From the NCBI GenBank assembly GCA_041746735.1, contig JBGTGP010000023.1, positions 1 to 64,000 on the forward strand: DNA of 64,000 bases, given 5' to 3'. The DNA comes from Opimibacter sp041746735. Its GTDB lineage: Bacteria; Bacteroidota; Bacteroidia; Chitinophagales; Saprospiraceae. Position 1 is the stretch's first letter; each line of letters opens with the position of its first letter. Below the pieces are notes generated by a model that was not told where the DNA came from, made no database searches, and saw nothing but the letters and a program-made list of their open reading frames with translations. The translations under genes were made by a program, and so were the position numbers. Shown in pieces: positions 8,304-16,826 of the stretch.

Positions 8304-8311
8304 CAAATTTA
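8304..8311 (-). promoter_or_regulatory. Candidate -7 box for porW
   Basis: On the minus strand this reads TAAATTTG, an exact match to the Bacteroidota -7 consensus TAnnTTTG, about 86 nt before the GTG start. No clear -33 TTTG was found. Confidence 0.4.
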
Positions 8312-8341
8312 TTTCAAAATATCAGTATCCGACCCATACAC

Positions 8342-9199
8342 ATGATGGAGCAGGTCAAAACGCGTAAACGCAACTGGCACACGATCTACAGGTTAGTCCT
8401 TCGAAAGGATGAGACCTTGGAGGAGGTTGGATCATACCGGCTCACCCTGCTTAATATTTATATCCTCCTGTCATCTCTGGTCCTTGTGGCGATGGGCCTT
8501 ATGGCTGTTGTCATCTTTTTCACCCCGCTTAAGCGTCTGGTCCCCGGATTTGCCGAACCCACCCAACACCCGGAGTATATCAACCTCAGCCGTAAAATGG
8601 GTGCTCTGGAAAGTGAACTCACCAGCTACAAGCTTTATTATGAACACTTTAACAAGCTGATCAGTCTGCCGGACAGCGCAATCATTCCCAAGGCTACATA
8701 TACTTCACGGGTAACCGGTGCCCAAAAGGCCAGCACCGAGAAAACTTCCGGGGCAGATCATGCAACTCCGCCACATCTTCCGACAGGGTTGGTCAACACT
8801 TCTCCTCCTACACTGCTCAATTTGGCAGATTATCGATATCTGATGCCTCCGATTTCGGGAGTGATCAGCAGCGGTTTTGATCCGCAGACCAATCATCTTG
8901 GTGTCGACATCCTGGCTCCCCATAACACGCCGGTCAAAGCCATTTGGGACGGTCATGTCATCACGGCCGACTGGACCCTTGAAACCGGGCATACCATTGG
9001 TATTCAACACAACAATGATATGGTCTCCTTTTACAAACACAATGCGACACTCCTCAAGAGAAGTGGTGCCTTTGTCCGCGCCGGAGAAGCTATAGCTATA
9101 ATCGGGAATACCGGGAAACTCACCTCAGGCCCTCATCTCCACTTTGAATTATGGCTGGAAGGCAAGCCTGTCAATCCTACCGATTATATAGATTTCTAG
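8342..9199 (+). CDS. M23 (LytM) peptidoglycan endopeptidase, membrane-anchored
   Basis: A 285-aa peptidase predicted to cut peptide cross-links in the cell wall. A cytoplasmic start with WHTIYRLVLRKDETLEEVGSY is followed by one membrane helix (about 36-62), a short coiled-coil-like linker and the M23 domain (about 165-285). All zinc ligands are present: H185 and D189 in HLGVDI, H267 in the HLHFE motif, with H265 as catalytic partner. The anchored, periplasmic arrangement and the nearby bactofilin gene fit the known bactofilin-M23 cell-shape modules; direct interaction is inferred. It is divergent from porW. Confidence 0.92.
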   Translation: MMEQVKTRKRNWHTIYRLVLRKDETLEEVGSYRLTLLNIYILLSSLVLVAMGLMAVVIFFTPLKRLVPGFAEPTQHPEYINLSRKMGALESELTSYKLYYEHFNKLISLPDSAIIPKATYTSRVTGAQKASTEKTSGADHATPPHLPTGLVNTSPPTLLNLADYRYLMPPISGVISSGFDPQTNHLGVDILAPHNTPVKAIWDGHVITADWTLETGHTIGIQHNNDMVSFYKHNATLLKRSGAFVRAGEAIAIIGNTGKLTSGPHLHFELWLEGKPVNPTDYIDF

Positions 9200-9310
9200 C
9201 CCAGTTCAGGCAGTCCTTCTCATCTGGTATATTTTTTGCGCACCTCCATCAGGGTGGTGCATTTTCCGCCATCACGATTATCTTTATTCGGCACCTTTCA
9301 ATTTTCACTT

Positions 9311-9736
9311 ATGAAAGATCCCACATTGCAGCCCGTGTACAATGAAAAAGGGGAGTTACTCAGTCCGATGCTTCCTAAAGAAGTGAAAAACTATCTGATC
9401 GATATCGATGGTACCATCTGTGACGACATCCCCAATGAAGAACCTGGGCGTATGATAGATTGCCCTCATTATCCGGATGCGCTGGACGTGATCAATCAGT
9501 GGTACGAGGATGGGCATATCATCACCTTCTTTACCTCACGTACCGAAGCACATCGTCAGATCACAGAGACCTGGCTCAATAACCGTGGATTCAAATATCA
9601 TGGTATACTCTTTGGCAAACCTCGTGGTGGAAATTATCACTGGATCGACAACCATATCGTCCGGGCTACAAGATTTAAGGGTAAGTTTACCAACTTCGTC
9701 CTCCGAAATAAAGCCATAGAAGTGTTTGAACGTTAA
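9311..9736 (+). CDS. HAD-family phosphatase-like protein
   Basis: A 141-aa HAD-superfamily protein. Motif I is LIDIDGTICDD with nucleophile Asp31 and Asp33; motif II is ITFFTSR; a Lys in GKPRGGNYHWIDN and the acidic WIDN may complete the site. The size implies a minimal Rossmann core with little cap. Similar short proteins are common in Bacteroidota and of unknown substrate. The ATG at 9311 is chosen over an upstream ATG at 9236, which adds a Ser/Arg-rich extension. Its stop overlaps the stop of the convergent SDR gene by 4 nt. Confidence 0.82.
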   Translation: MKDPTLQPVYNEKGELLSPMLPKEVKNYLIDIDGTICDDIPNEEPGRMIDCPHYPDALDVINQWYEDGHIITFFTSRTEAHRQITETWLNNRGFKYHGILFGKPRGGNYHWIDNHIVRATRFKGKFTNFVLRNKAIEVFER

Positions 9737-10635
9737 GGTTGCACCAAATCCCGAAGTGCGCTACCTATATGCTTATATTGAAACATAAATCCTGCCTGCT
9801 CTAGCCGTTCCGGATAGCTATTACAACTTTGAAGAAGTATGGTATGCATTTCGCCCAGCATAAGACGAAGCATCATCGCAGGAACCCCCATGACAAGACG
9901 TTGAGGTGAAAACTTTCCTGCTACTTCCTCTGCCATTGTTTTATTGGACACCGTATTCGGGGCATTGACCTGATAAAGCCCCTGCATTTCTTCCCGGACC
10001 AGGATTTCCATAAAGACCCGTACCACATCATCAATATGCACCCAGGGCCAGATCTGGTTGCCTTTACCGAACCAGGTAACAAAACCAAAAGGAGTGGTTT
10101 TAAGAATTTCAGCCAAGGCCCCTCCTTGTGGACTTAGCACCAGGCCCAGCCTAAGGATTGCTGTTCGGATACCCAAAGCTGCTATACGTTGGTGACTTGC
10201 TTCCCAATCCTGCACGGTCCTGATCATCCAATCCAATGATGGTTCAATCGGAAAAGATTCAGTTAGGCGTGTATCACCACGGTCGCCGTAAATTCCCACT
10301 CCTGAAACACCTATATAGACTGGAGTGGTGAGCAATCCGGAGGAAAAATATTTTTCAAGGGTTGCGCCTGCATGGACCCGGCTATCCCGGATGTCCTGCT
10401 TCCGCTCTTGGGTCCAGCGATGTCCGGCGATAGATGTGCCCGCCAGGTTGATCACTCCATCAAAAACCAATGGAGATTCAATGTTGATAGTGGTTTGAAT
10501 GGGATTCCAGACGATACAACCCTGACCTGGCGATCGACTCAACAGCGTAACCTCCCATCCTGCTTTTTGTGCCACTGTCTGTATGGCCGAACCAATTAAT
10601 CCCGTACCACCGGCGATCAGCAATTTCTTTTTCAT
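9733..10635 (-). CDS. TIGR01777-type SDR (YfcH/SulA-like epimerase family)
   Basis: A 300-aa NAD(P)-binding protein of the extended SDR group known as TIGR01777 (E. coli YfcH). The glycine-rich GGTGLIGSA lies at 8-16; INLAGTSIAGHRWT and the later GVGIYGDRGD (YxxxK is not preserved, as usual in this group) confirm the family, and a C-terminal DUF1731-like tail ends in GFMFQYKHIGSALRDL. The reaction is not established for the family. I start at ATG 10635 next to the Rossmann motif; an upstream start at 10674 adds 13 residues. It meets the HAD gene tail to tail. Confidence 0.88.
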   Translation of the reverse strand: MKKKLLIAGGTGLIGSAIQTVAQKAGWEVTLLSRSPGQGCIVWNPIQTTINIESPLVFDGVINLAGTSIAGHRWTQERKQDIRDSRVHAGATLEKYFSSGLLTTPVYIGVSGVGIYGDRGDTRLTESFPIEPSLDWMIRTVQDWEASHQRIAALGIRTAILRLGLVLSPQGGALAEILKTTPFGFVTWFGKGNQIWPWVHIDDVVRVFMEILVREEMQGLYQVNAPNTVSNKTMAEEVAGKFSPQRLVMGVPAMMLRLMLGEMHTILLQSCNSYPERLEQAGFMFQYKHIGSALRDLVQP

Positions 10636-10744
10636 CCGGGATAAAACATATTTCAATGCTGTTGGTTGGGCCATGCGAAGAAGGATGACCCCTCTATCAT
10701 TCGCGATTCGCCCTTATTCGTATAGCAATCCTCGTGGGGCTTTC

Positions 10745-10752
10745 TATCTTTG
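10745..10752 (+). promoter_or_regulatory. Candidate -7 box before the peptide importer genes
   Basis: TATCTTTG matches TAnnTTTG exactly and ends only 4 nt before the ATG at 10757, which would give a very short or leaderless 5' end. Confidence 0.4.
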
Positions 10753-10756
10753 AACT

Positions 10757-12511
10757 ATGTTCAGGAAAAGCATCACCCCCTCTTTGGCGATTTTGTTTAT
10801 CGCCTGCATTGGATTTGTTGCGTGTAAACGATCCGCAGATATTTCTACTCTTGAGGTGACACTGCGGCTACCTAACGAGCCAGAAAGTCTTCATCCCATA
10901 TTTTCTAAGAGTTTGTATGCCGCCCAGATCGAAAGCCTGATCCTGCTTCCGCTGGCCGAATATGACCCCCAATCGCTGACGCTCTCCCCTCTGTTGCTCT
11001 CCCGTATTCCGGAACCGGAAATAGTCATAGATGGAGAAAACAAAAAAGGCAAAGTATATCATCTTGAATTTCGTGCCGAGGCCACCTGGTCCGATGGCAC
11101 GCCAGTCACAGGCGAAGACTACCTCTTTACATTCAAATCAGTCTACAATCCACATCTCAATACCGATAGCTGGCGTAGTTTCATGAATTTTGTTTCCGAC
11201 ATCAGGATTGATCCGGATGATCCTAAAAAAGTGGCTGTCTATGTCGATAGCAGCTATATTCTGGCGCTTGAAGCCACGACCAATTTCAATATATATCCCG
11301 CGCACATTTATGATTCTGAAAACCTCATGCGGGGATTTACGCTAGCCGAATTGAGGGATAAAAACAAAGTCATGTCCGCAGAGCAGGACAGCATGTTGCG
11401 ACGGTTTGCCATCCAATATGAATCTCCGGAGTTTTTTAGAGAAACCGTGACCGGCTCCGGAGCATACGAGTTGGATACCTGGGTGACCGGTGAGTATATC
11501 CGGCTGAAGCGGAAGGAGACCTGGTGGGGTGACAAACTTCAAGATCCTCCTTTACTTCTTCAGGCCTACCCCGCAGGTATTACCTACAGGATCATCCTGG
11601 ATGCTGCCGCTGCCGAAGCCGCGCTCAAAGCCGGTGAAATCGATGTGATGGCAGAGGTACCCGTGTCTAACTTTCAAAAGCTAAAAACGGATACGGCATG
11701 GAAGGATCGATTGCAGTTTGCGACACCAGCCCTTATGCAGGTCAACTATATCGAAGTTAACAACCGGCATCCGGTATTGGCCGATGCGCGCATACGGCAG
11801 GCCCTGGCGTATACGATTGATTATGATGGAATTCTGACACAGGTACTCCAGGGCTTAGCTTCACGAACAGTCGGCCCTATTCATCCGGACAAAAGTTATT
11901 ATCACCGGGATCTCGTGCCACTCCAACAGGATATCAAAAAAGCGATCGAACTGATTCGTGAAGCTGGCTGGGAAGACACCAATGGTAATGGTATTCCGGA
12001 CAAGGACTTGCAAGGTAAACGGACGGAACTGCAACTCAGCATCAAAGTGACCAATAAAGAAGAGGGCATGGCTATCGCCAATATTGTAAAAGATAATGCT
12101 TCGAGAGCCGGCTTCAAAATCGATATCGTGGTCGTCGACCCCAGTCAATTACAACAGGATATCCGTCAGACGAATTTCGAATTGTTGCCCATCCGGGTCA
12201 GGGCATTTCCAAGTCTTGACGATCCTTTTCCGATCTGGCATTCCTCCAATGACCGCCCGGGCGGAAGTAATCGAAGCGGATTTAAATCGATAGACATGGA
12301 TGGTGTGATCGAACAACTTCGCGCTGCGAAAGATGAAGAAACGCGGGACAGACTTTATTTAGAATTTCAGGAAATTATCTATCGGGAACAACCGGCTATT
12401 TTTCTCTATGTGCCGCTGGAAAGGATCATTGCGTCCAAGCGTATTGATTTGAAAACGTCACCACGTCGTCCCGGTTATTTTGAAAATCTGATGCGACCGG
12501 CCGGGTCTTAA
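10757..12511 (+). CDS. Peptide ABC importer, substrate-binding lipoprotein (SBP family 5)
   Basis: A 584-aa solute-binding protein of the oligopeptide/dipeptide family (SBP_bac_5). The lipobox FVAC puts the lipidated Cys at residue 23, so the protein should be membrane-tethered. Family signs include the early LRLPNEPESLHPIFS, LEFRAEATWSDGTPVTGEDYLFTFKS and the later VLADARIRQALAYTIDYDGI. It heads a three-gene set: the permease genes follow after 11 nt and with a 4-nt overlap. No ATPase gene is adjacent, so a shared ATPase elsewhere is likely. The ligand, probably peptides, is inferred. Confidence 0.9.
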   Translation: MFRKSITPSLAILFIACIGFVACKRSADISTLEVTLRLPNEPESLHPIFSKSLYAAQIESLILLPLAEYDPQSLTLSPLLLSRIPEPEIVIDGENKKGKVYHLEFRAEATWSDGTPVTGEDYLFTFKSVYNPHLNTDSWRSFMNFVSDIRIDPDDPKKVAVYVDSSYILALEATTNFNIYPAHIYDSENLMRGFTLAELRDKNKVMSAEQDSMLRRFAIQYESPEFFRETVTGSGAYELDTWVTGEYIRLKRKETWWGDKLQDPPLLLQAYPAGITYRIILDAAAAEAALKAGEIDVMAEVPVSNFQKLKTDTAWKDRLQFATPALMQVNYIEVNNRHPVLADARIRQALAYTIDYDGILTQVLQGLASRTVGPIHPDKSYYHRDLVPLQQDIKKAIELIREAGWEDTNGNGIPDKDLQGKRTELQLSIKVTNKEEGMAIANIVKDNASRAGFKIDIVVVDPSQLQQDIRQTNFELLPIRVRAFPSLDDPFPIWHSSNDRPGGSNRSGFKSIDMDGVIEQLRAAKDEETRDRLYLEFQEIIYREQPAIFLYVPLERIIASKRIDLKTSPRRPGYFENLMRPAGS

Positions 12512-12522
12512 TTCGTTTTTTT

Positions 12523-13944
12523 ATGGTTATATCCCTGATCAGGCGCATTCTTCAAGCCCTGCTCCTGCTTGGGGTAATTTCTATACTAGCTTTCGCCATG
12601 GGCAAAATGGTGCCGGGAGATGAGGTCTATGATTATCTCAGCATCGATGATTCCAGGTATTCATCATCCGCCAATCCCCTTGAGCAACGAACTGCCTACA
12701 TCCGGGTAGCACGCAAGCGTGGATTGGATCTTCCTTTGTTTTACCTGACGCTTTCTCCGGGATACTATCCGGATAAGTTGTTCCACATCATTCCGGCTGA
12801 TGATCGTAAGAACGTCCGGCAATGGATACGACAATCCCGCAACGGAGATGCCTGCATCAACCTCTATCAGTCATTGCTGCTTGGACTGGAAGCCACCTGT
12901 CCAAGATCGGCTGAGGATGTGTCATCCGGCAGCTTGTGCATCGAACTGGGTCGACTACTGGCGGAAAAAAATCCATCGATGATGCTTCGAAGAATATCGG
13001 ATATGCAGGAACGATTGATTGAAGATTCGCTTCACAATGTCCTGTATGCTGATCTGGTTCAATCGATACGGAAGGACATAGAAGAAGTATCAAATTCCCC
13101 TCTACAGTTGACAGAAATTCCCTGGTTACCTCGTATACAATGGCACGGGGTTGAATGCCAATACCATCAGTGGATATCATCATTGGTGACTCGACGACCG
13201 CTGACATCGCTGATTGATGGCCGCGATGCCTGGACCAAAATCGGGGAAGCCCTCAAATGGACCCTTTGGTTAAATGGGTTGGCATTTATACTCGCCATTC
13301 TGATGGGGGTGGGTATAGGAATCTGGAGTGGTGTGCGGGATGGTCAGCGCATAGAACGTTTAGTACATGTGATCCTGTTCGCATTATTTGCTATTCCAGG
13401 TTTCTGGCTGGCGACGTTATTGATCGCGTTTCTTTCTTCCGGTCACTGGTTCACTTTTTTTCCCGCTGGTGGACTTGGGCCGTACCATTCTGCTACAAAC
13501 ACGTTTGAAAAAATAAACATACTCCTGCTTCATCTCACACTTCCGGTATTGAGTCTGGCACTTGGGTCATTGGCGTATGTTTCCCGACAACTAAAACAAT
13601 CTATTCTCCGCCAATACAATCAACCTTATGTACTGTCCCTACGAGCGCAGGGGATATCTGAGAAAACGATTCTGAGACGGCATGTCATCCGGAATGCGAT
13701 GTTCCCTATGATTACGATGATGGGTGGTTCATTGCCTGCATTACTTTCGGGCTCGCTGATCATCGAAGTGATCTTTAGTATACCGGGTATGGGGCGTTTG
13801 CTTTATACCAGTCTGCTGGCCAGGGACTGGCCCGTGGTTTTTCCAGTGCTGATGCTGGGCGCTACGATTACGGTCGTGTCCTACATCCTGACCGATCTGG
13901 TGTATAAATGGGCAGATCCCCGCGTAAAATCGATCGGTGCATGA
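12523..13944 (+). CDS. ABC importer permease, DppB-like with long periplasmic insert
   Basis: A 473-aa permease of the DppB/OppB type. The first helix (about 8-27) is followed by a polar region of roughly 210 residues, much longer than the 60-70 residues of the classic family, before the five-helix permease core (about 242-465). The core contains the coupling motif ALRAQGISEKTILRRHVIRNA that contacts the ATPase and the typical GSLIIEVIFSIPGMGRLL. The insert has no recognisable domain. Its last codons overlap the start of the next permease (ATGA), so the two are translationally coupled. Confidence 0.9.
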   Translation: MVISLIRRILQALLLLGVISILAFAMGKMVPGDEVYDYLSIDDSRYSSSANPLEQRTAYIRVARKRGLDLPLFYLTLSPGYYPDKLFHIIPADDRKNVRQWIRQSRNGDACINLYQSLLLGLEATCPRSAEDVSSGSLCIELGRLLAEKNPSMMLRRISDMQERLIEDSLHNVLYADLVQSIRKDIEEVSNSPLQLTEIPWLPRIQWHGVECQYHQWISSLVTRRPLTSLIDGRDAWTKIGEALKWTLWLNGLAFILAILMGVGIGIWSGVRDGQRIERLVHVILFALFAIPGFWLATLLIAFLSSGHWFTFFPAGGLGPYHSATNTFEKINILLLHLTLPVLSLALGSLAYVSRQLKQSILRQYNQPYVLSLRAQGISEKTILRRHVIRNAMFPMITMMGGSLPALLSGSLIIEVIFSIPGMGRLLYTSLLARDWPVVFPVLMLGATITVVSYILTDLVYKWADPRVKSIGA

Positions 13945-15146
13945 GCAGATGGAAGAATAGGCTGCGGGGTTTACCGGGCGGATCCGTTTCCGCTGGAGTG
14001 CAGTGGGCATGGGTATACATTATTAGTATAGGACTGATCGCCATACTTGGCCCATTAATCGCCAATGAAAAACCATACTACTGTCAACTGGAAGGGCAGC
14101 AGTATTATCCTGCTTTTTCTTCTGTGAATGAGTCTGTCTTGTCGTTGGCACATCCGGACCATTCTCCTGTACGTTGGAGAACTACAAACTTTGAATCAAT
14201 ATGGCGTGCTCCCGTGCCTTATAGTCACCACACGATTGATTTACAGACCGGGGCTTTGGCGGGTCCTTTCGATCGTCAGGCATTACCTCTACGGTTCAGG
14301 CATTGGCTGGGCACGGATCAGTTGGGACGGGACGTCCTGGCGGGCATGATCCGGGGCTGCAGAGTAAGTCTTTTGATTGGTTTAGGATCCATGATTCTTG
14401 CCCTGATGGCCGGAGTACCTTTGGGTGCAGCGGGAGCGTATTGGGGTAATACAGGTTGGCGTATCAGCCGTGCGCAGGGGATCAGTATTTTGGTTATGCC
14501 TATACTGCTCTTACTGATTTGGCTAAGTCCGCTTGGAGTCCTCTACAAATGGCTTCTGACCGTGAGTCTGGCGGGTATAATGATCTGGTGGTGGTTGTAT
14601 CCCGGCAAACAAACACGTCTGACGCTTGCGGTTCCTTTGGATCGTATCGTCATGAGTGGTGTAAGCCTCGTGGATGGATTTCCGGCCATATTTTTGATTC
14701 TGATATTGGTTGCCATCATCCCCATGAAGGGCTGGATTGTGGTGATGGGTACAATCGCTTTATTGCGGTGGCCGGTCATGGCGCGATATATGCGTGCAGA
14801 GGTTTTTAAAATACGGGAGACTGCCTATATCCAAGCGGCCGAAGGGCTTAATCTTTCGAGGGCCTATATCCTGGCAAGGCATATTGTTCCTTTCGCTTTC
14901 AGGCCGGTGATGATCTCTTTTGTCTTTGGCGTGTCATCAGCAATTTTGGCGGAATCGTCTTTGTCATTTCTGGGCATTGGATTGCCGGTGGAGGAGATCA
15001 ACTGGGGACGTTTGTTGGCTCAGTCCAGAAATCATTTTGATGCCTGGTGGTTAGTGGTATTTCCGGGGTGTGCTATATTTTTTACGTTGCTGTCACTCTA
15101 TACTATAGGCAATGCCTGGCAGCTTGAGGTGAAAGATGAAGGCTAA
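13941..15146 (+). CDS. ABC importer permease, DppC-like
   Basis: A 401-aa permease of the DppC/OppC type, partner of the preceding DppB-like subunit. One N-terminal helix (about 20-40), then a periplasmic stretch with WLGTDQLGRDVLAGMIRGCRVSLLIG, the family hallmark, and further helices with the coupling motif QAAEGLNLSRAYILARHIVPFA and ESSLSFLGIGLP near the C terminus. The ATG at 13941 overlaps the upstream stop by 4 nt and is preferred to the in-frame ATG at 13908. The DppD/DppF ATPases needed for transport are not in this window. Confidence 0.9.
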   Translation: MSRWKNRLRGLPGGSVSAGVQWAWVYIISIGLIAILGPLIANEKPYYCQLEGQQYYPAFSSVNESVLSLAHPDHSPVRWRTTNFESIWRAPVPYSHHTIDLQTGALAGPFDRQALPLRFRHWLGTDQLGRDVLAGMIRGCRVSLLIGLGSMILALMAGVPLGAAGAYWGNTGWRISRAQGISILVMPILLLLIWLSPLGVLYKWLLTVSLAGIMIWWWLYPGKQTRLTLAVPLDRIVMSGVSLVDGFPAIFLILILVAIIPMKGWIVVMGTIALLRWPVMARYMRAEVFKIRETAYIQAAEGLNLSRAYILARHIVPFAFRPVMISFVFGVSSAILAESSLSFLGIGLPVEEINWGRLLAQSRNHFDAWWLVVFPGCAIFFTLLSLYTIGNAWQLEVKDEG

Positions 15147-15157
15147 TTCAGCAAGGA

Positions 15158-15343
15158 TTACCTTTTTTTCTTCTTATACGCTTTAGCGGGGAGGAGTCCT
15201 GATTTGGTCTTATTGGATTTATACTCGCCGTTTTTACCCATTTTGGATTGGGCTGAGTCTGCCGGACAGCCGGATTTGCGGCTACAGGACGGTGCTGAAA
15301 GGGCTATCACTAGGACAAAAAAGAGGATTCCAAGGTGCTTCAT
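15158..15343 (-). CDS. Small Lys-rich lipoprotein, unknown function
   Basis: A 61-aa predicted lipoprotein. The signal MKHLGILFFVLVIALSAPSC ends in a lipobox with Cys20, and the mature part is short, basic and rich in Lys/Ser with a CPADS motif and a KKKKR end. Small proteins with a similar SGCPA start are common in Bacteroidota; I know of no function. It converges with the importer permease 11 nt away and is divergent from the HU gene. Because its coding sequence opens with a strong export signal it is probably real. Confidence 0.72.
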   Translation of the reverse strand: MKHLGILFFVLVIALSAPSCSRKSGCPADSAQSKMGKNGEYKSNKTKSGLLPAKAYKKKKR

Positions 15344-15428
15344 GCCGTAAAAATAGGGGTTTTAGGGACGGAAAACCCTGAAAACTCAATAATAATAGGG
15401 TATTGGGGACAAATAAAATGTATAAAAC

Positions 15429-15459
15429 TTGTTTTTAATATATCCTCGCCCTACATTTA
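15429..15459 (+). promoter_or_regulatory. Candidate promoter for HU
   Basis: TTG at 15429-15431 and TACATTTA at 15452-15459 (one mismatch to TAnnTTTG) are separated by 20 nt, the spacing of Bacteroidota -33/-7 elements. The HU start follows 40 nt later. Confidence 0.45.
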
Positions 15460-15499
15460 CGCTCGATTATATGTATTGTTTAACATTAATAAGCTGAAA

Positions 15500-15772
15500 A
15501 TGAACAAAGGCGAATTGATTGAAGCTATTGCTAAAGGATCAGATCTGACTAAGGCTGATGCAGGCAGAGCTCTTGACGCTACTCTGGAAGCCGTAACCAA
15601 ATCCCTCAAAAAAGGTGATAAAGTGACGATCCCGGGTTTCGGTACTTTCTCCGTGACCAAGCGTGCAGCCCGTATGGGACGCAACCCGGCCACCGGAGAG
15701 GCGATCAAAATCAAAGCAAAGAAAACTCCGAAATTCAAAGCCGGCTCAGGTCTGACTGAAGCCGTAAAGTAA
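15500..15772 (+). CDS. HU-family DNA-binding protein
   Basis: A 90-aa histone-like protein that bends DNA and compacts the nucleoid. The sequence runs MNKGELIEAIAKGSDLTKAD through the signature IPGFGTFSVTKRAARMGRNP to ATGEAIKIKAKKTPKFKAG, with the Arg/Lys-rich arm and its Pro (NPATGE) intact. Length is exactly that of the family. An upstream in-frame start at 15335 would add an AT-rich, non-conserved tail and is rejected. A single-gene transcript is likely: a candidate promoter precedes it and an intrinsic terminator follows. Confidence 0.97.
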   Translation: MNKGELIEAIAKGSDLTKADAGRALDATLEAVTKSLKKGDKVTIPGFGTFSVTKRAARMGRNPATGEAIKIKAKKTPKFKAGSGLTEAVK

Positions 15773-15823
15773 TCCGGACTTTCACTTTGATGGTCGTGTC
15801 CGTATAATGCGGATGCAAAAACT

Positions 15824-15861
15824 GAAGAAGGCACTCTGCAACAGGATTGCCTTCTTCTTTT
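15824..15861 (+). terminator. Intrinsic terminator after HU
   Basis: GAAGAAGGCA (15824-15833) pairs with TGCCTTCTTC (15848-15857), followed by TTTT. It separates HU from the transketolase genes 28 nt downstream. Confidence 0.8.
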
Positions 15862-15888
15862 ACATTTTGTTTCAAACCAACCCAGATC

Positions 15889-16731
15889 ATGCCTGACCTT
15901 CAGGAACTCAAACGCATCTGCAGCCAGGTGCGGCGCGATATCATCCGCATGGTGCACCAGTGCCAGAGCGGCCACCCCGGCGGCTCATTAGGATGTACCG
16001 AATTTATGGTCGCCCTCTATTTTAAGCAATTGCACTACCAGCTCCCTTTTACAATGGAAGGCCGTGGTGAGGATCTCTTCTTCCTTTCCAATGGGCATAT
16101 CTCCCCTGTCTGGTATAGTGTGCTGGCACGTTCAGGATTTTTCCCCATCACGGAGCTGGCTACATTCCGTCATATTGATTCACGACTGCAGGGTCATCCC
16201 ACCACGCATGAAGGTTTGCCAGGAGTACGCGTAGCTTCTGGATCACTTGGACAAGGAATGTCCGTCGGTATCGGTGCCGCCATCGGAAAACGAATCGACA
16301 AGGATCCCGGTCTGGTCTATGTGCTCACCGGTGACGGCGAACTGCAGGAGGGCCAGGTATGGGAAGCTATGATGTCAGCCGCTCATCATAAAGTGGACAA
16401 CCTGATCGTGACCGTTGACTGGAATGGTCAGCAGATCGATGGTGCCACAAAGGATGTGATGTCCTTAGGCGATCTTGATGCCAAATGGAGAGCCTTCGGC
16501 TGGATCGTCCTGCACATGAACGGCAATGACCTCGTCGAGGTCCTTGATATCCTTGAGCAAGCTAAAAGCCTGACAGGGAAAAGTCAACCTGTCGTCATCC
16601 TGATGAAATCCGAGATGGGCCATGGTGTTGATTTTATGATGGGTTCACACCACTGGCATGGTGTAGCGCCAAATGATGAACAAAAAGAAACGGCACTGGC
16701 GCAGTTGGAGGAGACGCTGGGGGATTATTGA
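15889..16731 (+). CDS. Transketolase, N-terminal subunit
   Basis: A 280-aa protein equal to the thiamine-diphosphate-binding N-terminal half of transketolase, which moves two-carbon units between sugar phosphates in the pentose phosphate pathway. Visible motifs: SGHPGGSLGCTEFMVALYF near the start, and the TPP/metal motif LTGDGELQEGQVWEA with the later DWNGQQIDG. The C-terminal half is encoded by a separate gene 95 nt downstream, so the enzyme is a two-subunit type. The ATG at 15889 removes 14 residues of an upstream frame that overlaps the HU terminator. Confidence 0.93.
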   Translation: MPDLQELKRICSQVRRDIIRMVHQCQSGHPGGSLGCTEFMVALYFKQLHYQLPFTMEGRGEDLFFLSNGHISPVWYSVLARSGFFPITELATFRHIDSRLQGHPTTHEGLPGVRVASGSLGQGMSVGIGAAIGKRIDKDPGLVYVLTGDGELQEGQVWEAMMSAAHHKVDNLIVTVDWNGQQIDGATKDVMSLGDLDAKWRAFGWIVLHMNGNDLVEVLDILEQAKSLTGKSQPVVILMKSEMGHGVDFMMGSHHWHGVAPNDEQKETALAQLEETLGDY

Positions 16732-16826
16732 AAGAAGGTAAAGGGTAAAGGGTAAAGGGGAGGACGCAGATGTGGCAAATATGAAAAAACAATGCGGTGA
16801 AACGCCGTCATTAAAAAACAAAAGAC
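16732..16826. repeat. Gap between transketolase halves with GGTAAAG repeats
   Basis: The 95-bp gap starts with three to four tandem GGTAAAG words. The same word series appears near 54980, and as its complement in 28110-28130 and 39040-39100. No gene is seen. Confidence 0.5.
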
